Of a stretch of 38,170 nt of DNA, positions 30,701 to 38,170 are shown piece after piece. Below the pieces are notes generated by a model, which made no database searches, was not told the DNA's origin, and worked only from the letters and a program-made list of their open reading frames with translations. The translations under genes were made by a program, and so were the position numbers. Numbering within the stretch: the first letter of the stretch is position 1; the number at the start of each line of letters is the position of its first letter. This DNA comes from Perkinsus olseni (Eukaryota; Perkinsozoa; Perkinsida). The DNA lies in NCBI GenBank assembly GCA_013115125.1, contig JABANN010000333.1, positions 1-38,170 of the forward strand, in the 5' to 3' direction.

Positions 30701-33700
30701 GCTAATAGCCTGAGGCTATACTTCTCTTGGAGGTGGCCATATGATATGGCTCATATCTGTCAATTATCGCGATCAAGTTTTTCATTCAAGCCAAGTGGCC
30801 TGTCTGGCTGTAAGTTGTGATGTGTTGCTTTCGGGTTAGTCTTCGGGACGATATTGTGGAGCCCGAGGTAGAGGCTGTCCGAGTTATACTTGGCTCTGAA
30901 ATTTGCTGAGGATGTGGAATCTGAGCTAGAGACTGCCGGATGAAATCGGAGACCACAATAGGCCGTACTTTTGTCCTACTGACGACCGTCATCACTCATT
31001 GTAGTCCTCGTCTTGGACTGGGTCCCCCGCGGCTTGAGCCTCCAGGCGTTAGAGTAACCGATTATTAATCTCATCAACCTGAAGCTAGGACTCGCCATAC
31101 ATAGCAGAATCGTGAAGTGCGGAGCCTAGACCGGCGAGTCTCTACACGAAGGTCGATGCTCCTATGAATGCCGCGCTTCAGTGACTCGCGAGTGGGCCCA
31201 AATCGGGTCAAAAACTGTCGATAACATCAGCAGCTGATGATCAGCTGCTATCTTTATGGTATGTGTTGTCGATCAGGCAATCACTGATCATCGACCCCAC
31301 AGCCACCAACGGTGCCTACCGCATTATGGCACCATGGTCGAGGGGAGGCTTTCTCACGGCTAGTGATGACGGTATAGTGAGGACGTTCAGGAAGAACTCC
31401 GATGACCCAGAACAGGTGACGCTCCTCCTTTGTTCCGATTCTGATGTCTGCTTCCTCTCAGCCCTACCGTCTCTCGAGGATCTTCTCGGTGGATCCACCG
31501 GGAAAGCACCCCTCCGGAAGTGAAAGCCAACCCGAAAGTTTGTCGGGTAACAAAGGAACTTCGCTGGTTTGCAAGAGTCGATTTTTTCCCAGCTGCTGGA
31601 CTGTCTTCGCCACACGGAGAAGCAAATACCACGAGCAAGGTCCGGACCGGATGATATTATGCGTTTTCCTGGGGAAAATTTGTTACCCCAGGCCCGTAGC
31701 ACGAAGCTTTTATCGATATCCTTGTCACCCTCGGAGGATTGCTTGGCAGCCATCACAGACCGTGGCCAGCTACTCTCCATCCCGCTTCGCTCCGCCAAAC
31801 GTGAGCCACGAATAAGTTATATTCAACTGATTAGATGGACATCCTCTGCCATCAGGCCTGAGGGAAGCACCTCTTAAAGGAAGCAGAGGAGAAGAGGAGT
31901 ACTTGCCAGAAAAGCAGCCCGCAAAGTGGATGCTGTGTAACGAAATTCTACGTGAACTACGATCGAGCTTCAGTCTTAGGTTCGTTCCACACGGGGCCAG
32001 TGCTGGGCATGGACGTCTGCGTTCGGAGGCCGATAGTAGCTACTTGTGGAGCTGACCATACGGTGAGGGAGCGAATGCCCGCCCGGGAATGAGTTTCTTT
32101 CTGCAGGTGAGGCTATGGAACTTCTGGGAACGTCGTTGCGAGCTGGAGCAGTATTTTATGGAAGAGGCCTTCTCGATCGCCCTGCACCCCAGCGGACTAC
32201 AAGCTCTAGTCGGCTTCGTCGACAGGCTCAGATTGATGGATGTGAGCCCCCGGGGATCCAAGATTGTCAACTGTGCACTGGCGAGGGCCACAAATTTTCT
32301 GATAAATCTAAAGGTTTGAGTTTTTGCTGTCTAGCTGATAATGACTACTGGTCGGTAGTAGTTCAATGACATTCGGCCATTTTTACTTTGTTTTCCGGCG
32401 CAGGTCCTCAAAGATGAGCTGAAGACTTACAAGGACTTCCCGCAAATCAAAAGCTGTCGGGAGTGTCGCTTCAGTAGTGGCGGCCACCTATTCGCAGCAG
32501 CTAGCGGCAACAACGTTGAGGTTGGGAGGAAAGCTCGAGTGCTTTCTGTAGCCAATTGCTCTCAGATCTACAAGACTTTTACATGCGAACGCGTCTATCA
32601 GCTGAAGGGTCATAATAATAAGGTGCGCAACTCGCGGCTGTGATGATGAGGATATTCTCTCCTAGGTTAGAGCCATCTGCTGGAACTGGGATGATACGAG
32701 GCTGGTCAGTGGCGGAATGGATGGTGCTGTGTGAGTGTCACTAGCGTTGATCGGGTATTTGCGTACGCATCGACCATGCCACAGTCGTTCGCTCATCTTA
32801 TACCCTACAAACTAGGTCCACGAAACGATGCCGTCTCGTTTGCAGGGCGCTTCATTCTGGCCGTCGATTGCGGTCAGGCAAATCCATAGTACCAGTATGT
32901 TGAATAAAATATTGTATGTTAATATAGGTATATTATGGTCTGACGTATGAGTTATTTTACTTCTTATCTTTCTCAATAGCCGTCTCGCTAAGGTACGAAT
33001 ATGACATGGTTGGCAGCGGCCAGCGCCTATCGGATTGGGTCAACAAGAGCTCCTTAGTATCCTCGGCCGCAGTGTGGACTGATACATCTGCAGTCAGCAA
33101 GAGAGGCTTATTGCAGAACGGCTTGCCGGTGACCCGAGTGTAGCTTCCGATGACTGTGTGTTGTCTCCATACGCTCGGCCACGCTGAGATACGCTGTTGG
33201 CAACAACAGCAGCATCCGTGAGGTCTACTCCTCTCAACTTCAAGGCTCCATCGATGCAAAACCGTCCTGCGACGACGATGTGACTGGCCCTGTCTATTTC
33301 GGTCAAATATGCCTTGGAGAGAGTAGTACGCTCTCGGCCTTAGGGATAGGCCGATAGGCTCCACTCAATGTGCGGTCGCTAGGTACCAAGACTCTGTTCG
33401 TAAGTACTTCTTCACCAGAGGACAGTGAAGGTGGGGGATGATCGTGCACAGCTGTAGTTGAGTTGCCTCTCAGTTCTCGGTGGAGCAATCCGATGCTATC
33501 GTCTCCTCTCGGAAGAGAGCTCCGATAATGATGATAGTGGAGTTGTTGGGGATGAGGTGGCATCGGCTCCCACTTCGAGGCCCGATGCCATGTACGTCGG
33601 TGTCTGGAGCATTCCTTTGTGGAGTCGCCAGCAAACTCATTTGTCTTCCCCCAGCGGGCATACCACCGGCCCACTCTCAGCATGCATCATCGGTTACCTT

Positions 33701-36700
33701 CGACTCGGGCGGCTCAACATGGAGTGCTCTGTCAGATTCTCAGAGCAGCTGTGTCACTTTGGTGAGGTTACAAGGATGGCAATAACCGCCGATGAAAGGC
33801 AAGATATGCACGTGGACAGGCCTCGCGACTCGCCCAGGGTCCAGTGGTATTCTACTCGCTCTGCATCTTCTTGGGTTTGCGCGACTGCCCTTCCTCTGTC
33901 TATTCATTCGGATGGGCGTTGTGCTGACAAAGCTCGATTTGGTAGTTGCTTGCGGTTGCGTTCTCAGGATGCTCTTCACCTGTGGGGAGGACGGTTGTGT
34001 ATATGTCTTTGAGATACGGTGGGCATTGCATCATCCGTGATAGACATTCAGGCTTACGTGATCAGGAATAAGAGTAGGCTGCTGTCCATTCCGCAGAGTG
34101 GAGGTGCTGAGGGATCTGAAGAAGACGAGGAATTGCCGTGAGTATCTCCCGTTTCCCTGCCTGGACGACAGTGTCTCGCGTGGTCGGCTTCTCGTATTCG
34201 AGGGATCGCCTTGTGTGGAATGTGATTTAAACCTTCACGGTGGCCGGTTGGTACTGTTGTGAGTAGGTGTCTCTGAGTGGATATTCTCCATTGTTTGTCA
34301 GTGGTTATTTGATAGCTATTTTGCAGGTACTCGGAAGAGGTGCTGATGACCAAAACGGCACTGGACGAGAAGCAACATCAACGGAAGGATCTTCGGCGCC
34401 AAGTGGAGGAGCTCGCCAACCAAACGGACTACCAGCTACGCCACAGGTCGGGGGGGGGGGCGAAGCGAATGCGCGCGTGAAACTCGTTCTGTAGGGACTC
34501 GTACCACGCTGAAAGGATTGCGGCGTTGCAGGGGAAGTTCGAGAAGTCGTTGCAGGAACAGAGGGACAAGTACGGCTCGCTGTAGCGGAGTTTATGTGAC
34601 GGTCAACTCTCCGGCGGCTATCGTGGAATTCCAGAGTGGAATCAGTAGTAGCAAGTCGGTCTTTGTAGATACGAGATGCTTCGAGAAGAGAAAGACGACG
34701 TTCAAGGAGGTGCGTGGCTGGGCGTGGTTCCTACCTAGACGCACCTCTCCACTGCAGAGTACGAGCGGAAAATCAGAGATCTCTTGGAGACGCAGAAAAG
34801 CGAGCTGCAGGAACAGGAGATTGCCTACCAAGAGAAGATAGTGGCTCAAGTTACGAAGTAAACTACTCGGAATGTCGTCTGCGTTTGGGGTGGTTAGTCA
34901 CTACTTGGTATTGAGAGAACGGTACAGGCAAATCCGTCAGAGAGGAATTGGTGGCTACGCATTGAGACGTGTGGATCTCGCAAATTCCTGAGCGGTATTG
35001 CGCGGCTGGTAGGTGTCAGCAGCTAGCGCAGCAGCGGCACGAGGATCGGCGGCAATGGAAGCAGATGCATCAGAGCCTCTTGGACATGCACGAGAACAAG
35101 GTTGCCGAGTTGCGACAGCAGTAAGATGGTCGTAGGTCGTATTTCACTCCGCCCCAGGGTGTCATCGCACATTTGCTATAGTGGCTCTCGCGACCGCTGC
35201 CTTGCTGAGGCTGACGGTTCAGGTACCAGGAGCAAGAAGCGAGGGATCGCCTGCATAAGCAAAGGGTGGATGACGAGAAGGCTCTGGCGATAAAGGTGAT
35301 CGGAACTTCTCAGCTCTCAACGGACAGGAGCATTGAGTAGGTTCACAGCGAGACTGTACAGCAATTGGAGCAGGATGCGGTTGGAGAGCTGAATGATATG
35401 AAGGCTCAGTAGGTGTGCAAAGTTTGGGCTAGCTGGAACTTGGGTATCCAAGGAATGGTCGTGTGCCTGAATCAGGCAGTTTGATGCTTTGTTCTTCTGT
35501 TGCATGGCGTAACCTTGAGAACAAATTTGCGACATACCAAGTTGGTATTGGATCAACCTTTGTTAATACTATTACCTACGGTTGATCTTTAGAGCCTACC
35601 ATCCATGGGGCAGGAATGCGATCCGCTCGTCGTGCCAATATTCTTCTTCATAGTTTTCTTCTGTCTTCGTGCCATGCAAGGCAATCGGCTGTATGGTCGC
35701 TCTGGAGCGGGTTCTGATCATGTGTTGCGAACATTTTTAGGTACGAGCAGCTGTTGTCTTATGAGAGAGACGACAAAGTTAAACTGAGAGGAGAGGCTGG
35801 TATACATAAGAAGCATCATGAGGACTTGAGGAAGCAGATGCATAAGAAAGAAGAGGAGATAAGAGGTGACACTGGAAGGGGCCTCCTCGGTATCTGGCGT
35901 CGAGCGAACTGTGTTGCGGTTATGGTTCCTGATACGTTGAGTGTTTCGACGCAGGCCAACAGGAGGAGGCCAGGAGGAAGCAGGACAGGATAGACGAGTT
36001 GATGGCTGAGCGGGAGAAGAGCTTGAAGAACATTAAAGAACAGGACAAGGTTATCGGGGAGAAGGAACAGAAAATATATGATCTCAAGAAACAGAATCAG
36101 GAGCTGGAGAAGTTCAAATATGTAAGAAGAAGATGTCTGGTATGTTGCGCGATCTTCCGATTGCCCGATGCTCGTGGGCGTCAGATTATGGACTATAAGA
36201 TCAAGGAGCTGAAGGCACAAGTTGGGCCGAAAGAAGGGGACATAGCGGAGATGAAGAAACAGATCTCGGATATGGACCGGGATCTGGAAGAGTTAGTTGG
36301 GGGTTGCGGTTGACCTCGTCCATCCGGTGTGGCAGACATCACAAACAAAATAAACATTTAATGGATGACATCAAGCAAATGAGGGGGAAGCAGAAGGAGC
36401 TGCAGCGTGAGGTGGTTAAGAACAGGCAGCGGCTGTCAGACTTGCGCCGTGTATCGAGGGCCTTCAAGACGGACCTCTATCATACCACGCAGCACATATT
36501 GGTAGTTGCGCTCCTGCTGCTAGCCGTAGGGGAGCCTCATGCTCGAAAGCGCGTCACACGCTCATCGCTGGACTCGCGCATATTGCGACAAGGCAACGGC
36601 AGAATCGCTCAGGATCCCGAGAAGCTTAGAGACAGCTTCGTAGCCATGGCGAAGAAGTATGTGGAACTGCCTGACGACGATGAGGAGGCAGCGGAGAAGG

Positions 36701-37559
36701 AAGGAGAGGAGGAGGAAGAAGAAGAACGGGATGGGCAGGAACCCCCCACGAAAGATGTACATGACCTTAGCGAGGAGATCCGCGATGTAGTAACTTGGTA
36801 ACGTATCAGGGGTACACGGGGGATCATTAGGAGTAGTTTTGCGCATGCGGACCAGCTCTTCACTATAGGAGTACGAGCAGCAGAGGGGGTATCTCGAAGA
36901 GAAAGTGAATAAGCTGCGGACGAAGCTGCAGAAAGATGCAGAGGCTCGTCGGAAGGATAACTCTCGGATAATGGGGGTGAGCATTTGCCCGGCAGCTGGA
37001 CAGAGTACGAGGCTTGCAGGAGAATATTGCTCTACTGACTGAGATCGGCGAGCTTCGTAAAGAACTACAGGCTTTGAAGATGGAGCGTCAAGAGAGGAAG
37101 ATGAGCGTATCCAGGCCCGGACCTTCTACTAGAGCTGAAGCTGCGGGTACCACGGGGGCCCGTGCAAGCGATATCTCGCGTCCCCAGGAAGAGGAAGTCG
37201 CCCGATATAGTCTCTCGTGACTTCATGTATGATCTGCGTAGCATACTGGTTGTGACATATCGGTTCACGCTATATATTTTATTCTATACACGGAGTTGTG
37301 GTGACGCCTGGCGGGAACTGCCTGCGAACCGCGGTTCGCGTATCCGACTCGCGCCGAAGTGATCCTCTGTTTCTACGGGTTTGCTGTTTCAGCTGGAAGA
37401 AGACCACTCGGTGTGGGCAAGAAGGCTCCTGGACGTGCTTCAGAAATTGAACAGAACAGGAGAACCATAGCGGAACTACGTGAGAAAATTAGAGGCAGGG
37501 AGGAGATCATACGGAACTACGGAGAAGCGCTAACTAGAGGTGAATCTAAGCTACCATGA
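27744..37559 (+). CDS. CFAP57: CFAP57/WDR65, WD-repeat and coiled-coil axonemal protein (more than 20 exons)
   Basis: A cilium protein linked to inner dynein arms. Placed early exons: 27744-27830, 27870-27920, 27991-28085, 28261-28404, 28604-28721, 28764-28835, 28886-28993, 29260-29379, 29427-29494. The N-terminal half is a WD propeller region collinear with animal CFAP57: FVDDQHVACAAGNNI, LHVDQRTQTFMPATKGALG, RYLAVGERHSEQAIVSVFDL, GDVICGTSNGKLLLF, LSISLSPSEDCLAAITDRGQL, VRLWNFWERRCELEQYF, EEAFSIALHPSGLQALVGFV, RAICWNWDDTRLVSGGMDGA, LFTCGEDGCVYVFEI. The C-terminal half is coiled coil from YSEEVLMTKTALDEK (34326) through EKEQKIYDLKKQNQELEKF, MDYKIKELKAQVGPKEGDI, DPEKLRDSFVAMAKKY and IALLTEIGELRKEL to a last exon ending 37559 (IEQNRRTIAELREKI). 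Exons within 29495-31302 and 32730-33580 are not fully placed, and the start could lie further upstream in the same frame. Confidence 0.88.
30509..30547. repeat. two interlocking one-base-centre palindromes
   Basis: GCAAATTCGTT-C-AACGAATTTGC (30509-30531) overlaps TGCAACGAA-T-TTCGTTGCA (30529-30547). They share the core AACGAA, so three arms of nearly the same sequence can pair in alternative ways. Confidence 0.8.
30683..30750. repeat. cluster of three one-base-centre palindromes
   Basis: CCTGTTACC-C-GGTAACAGG (30683-30701), ATAGCCT-G-AGGCTAT (30705-30719) and GCCATAT-G-ATATGGC (30736-30750) follow one another within 68 bases in the large CFAP57 intron region. Confidence 0.8.
31229..31249. 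repeat. 21-bp one-base-centre palindrome
   Basis: Arms AGCAGCTGAT and ATCAGCTGCT flank a G, about 55 bases before the CFAP57 exon that starts at 31303. Confidence 0.75.
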
Positions 37560-38170
37560 AAGATGAGACATCCTCATTGAGGATCCCTCCTTCGACGTGA
37601 TTGTTATCTTAGCCGAGGAGCTCAGTATTGGGTTGTTAACAAATCTTCGTGGGAGAATCCCTTTCTTTTGTCTCTCCGCAACCAGGTTTTGAAGACCGTT
37701 TTCTTCCGCTTAGCTGGGACTGTCGGGCACTCCGTAGCAGTTTTGTGCGTGGTCCGAGGTACTCACTCAAGATCGGGCCCAGTCATCTCGGTGTTATAAT
37801 AAGGCCCTGCGGCTGTGAAATGAAACTCTCGTTCCACAGCGGCAAGCTCTGCCGGGCAGAGTGGTATGCTCTGCTCGAACGACCTGATTTCGGAAACTAG
37901 CTTTCATGTGCCCGCCTCAACCACCGGTGAGATTGACGTGAGTTGTCGAACTGCTTCAACTCAAAAACCGGTGCCGATGTAGCTAATGAGCGTGATCCCA
38001 TCAGATGGGACCCGAACTCATTAGCTCATTAGCAGATGGGACCCATCTTCAAGTATACGTTGAGCATGAAGCTACGAGGCTGGACGTCGTCTCAGTAACT
38101 ACACCATTTCCAGACCTACTTAGTAAAACCCCAGAGCAATTTAATAAAGCCCAGAGCAAATTAGTAAAAC
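37560..38170. other. downstream region with hairpin and short tandem repeats
   Basis: No supported gene follows CFAP57. An ORF at 37649-37900 has no recognisable features. At 37981-38026 the arms AGCTAATGAG and CTCATTAGCT enclose a second hairpin (TCCCATC-A-GATGGGA, 37996-38010), and parts of it (CATTAGC, AGATGGGACCC) are repeated to 38045. At 38120-38170 a unit of about 21 bases (TTAGTAAAACCCCAGAGCAA) is repeated about 2.4 times up to the window edge. Confidence 0.6.

Larger units (their letters stand above)
29495..31302 (+). other. large intron region of CFAP57 rich in palindromes, possibly with an unplaced exon
   Basis: Between the exon ending GVFK (29494) and the exon starting at 31303 (TNGAYRIMAPWSRGGFLTAS). 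The animal protein has roughly 70 residues here, so at least one exon should exist; a candidate frame is near 29801-29905 (EEVGCVILNARAGAAVV). Exon phases (2 before, 1 needed after) also demand an extra exon. The stretch holds at least nine short perfect palindromes and a T-arm-like string near 30103. Confidence 0.55.

Noticed and set aside
34440-34465. Run of ten G residues as a special element
   Set aside because: It sits just inside a CFAP57 intron after a GT donor and is most simply a homopolymer; only its exact length, which sequencing may misreport, would matter.

Overview
The window looks like nuclear DNA of a flagellated, intron-rich protist. Two axonemal genes are recognisable: the inner-arm dynein light chain p28 and CFAP57. 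The other genes are typical eukaryotic ones: a kinesin, a Mei2-type RNA-binding protein, a C1-domain diacylglycerol kinase, a GH47 mannosidase and a COPI-associated membrane protein. A tandem pair of MpaB/Lcp-type (DUF2236) oxygenases and the standard genetic code fit an alveolate such as Perkinsus, but that assignment is inference from gene content and not from a marker gene.

Layout, left to right: a possible last exon of a + strand gene (about 1-252); kinesin (+, 689-2360); an unrecognised single-exon gene (+, 2524-3624); two tandem DUF2236 oxygenase paralogs (-, 4397-5935 and 5983-7476); p28/DNALI1 (-, 7759-9291, 8 exons); a GNAT acetyltransferase (-, 9703-10555, 5 exons); a COPI-associated four-helix protein (-, 10958-12061, 7 exons); an M3-family peptidase homolog whose zinc-binding motif is altered (-, about 12413-15241); a small unknown gene (-, 15406-15719); an 11-exon coiled-coil protein (+, 15852-17662); diacylglycerol kinase (+, 17917-19944, one exon); Mei2-like protein (+, 20417-22259, 3 exons); GH47 alpha-mannosidase (+, 23713-26988, about 12 exons); CFAP57 (+, about 27744-37559, more than 20 exons). 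The genes form strand blocks, with seven consecutive minus-strand genes from 4.4 to 15.7 kb and only plus-strand genes afterwards.

Exon models were built by hand from reading-frame continuity, protein-family similarity and GT-AG borders. Most introns on the left side are strikingly uniform (about 38-55 nt). From about 23 kb onward many are longer (up to about 350 nt, one about 1.8 kb) and carry short perfect palindromes.

The most unusual signals are non-coding: a tRNA T-arm-like motif that recurs inside short introns of four genes; a dense population of palindromes with a one-base centre between 26.7 and 31.3 kb, one of which ends exactly on the likely CFAP57 start codon; a 110-bp tandem duplication upstream of the kinase; and a p28 intron whose first bases are repeated at the start of the next exon. 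No viral or LTR element, CRISPR array, rRNA or complete tRNA gene was seen.
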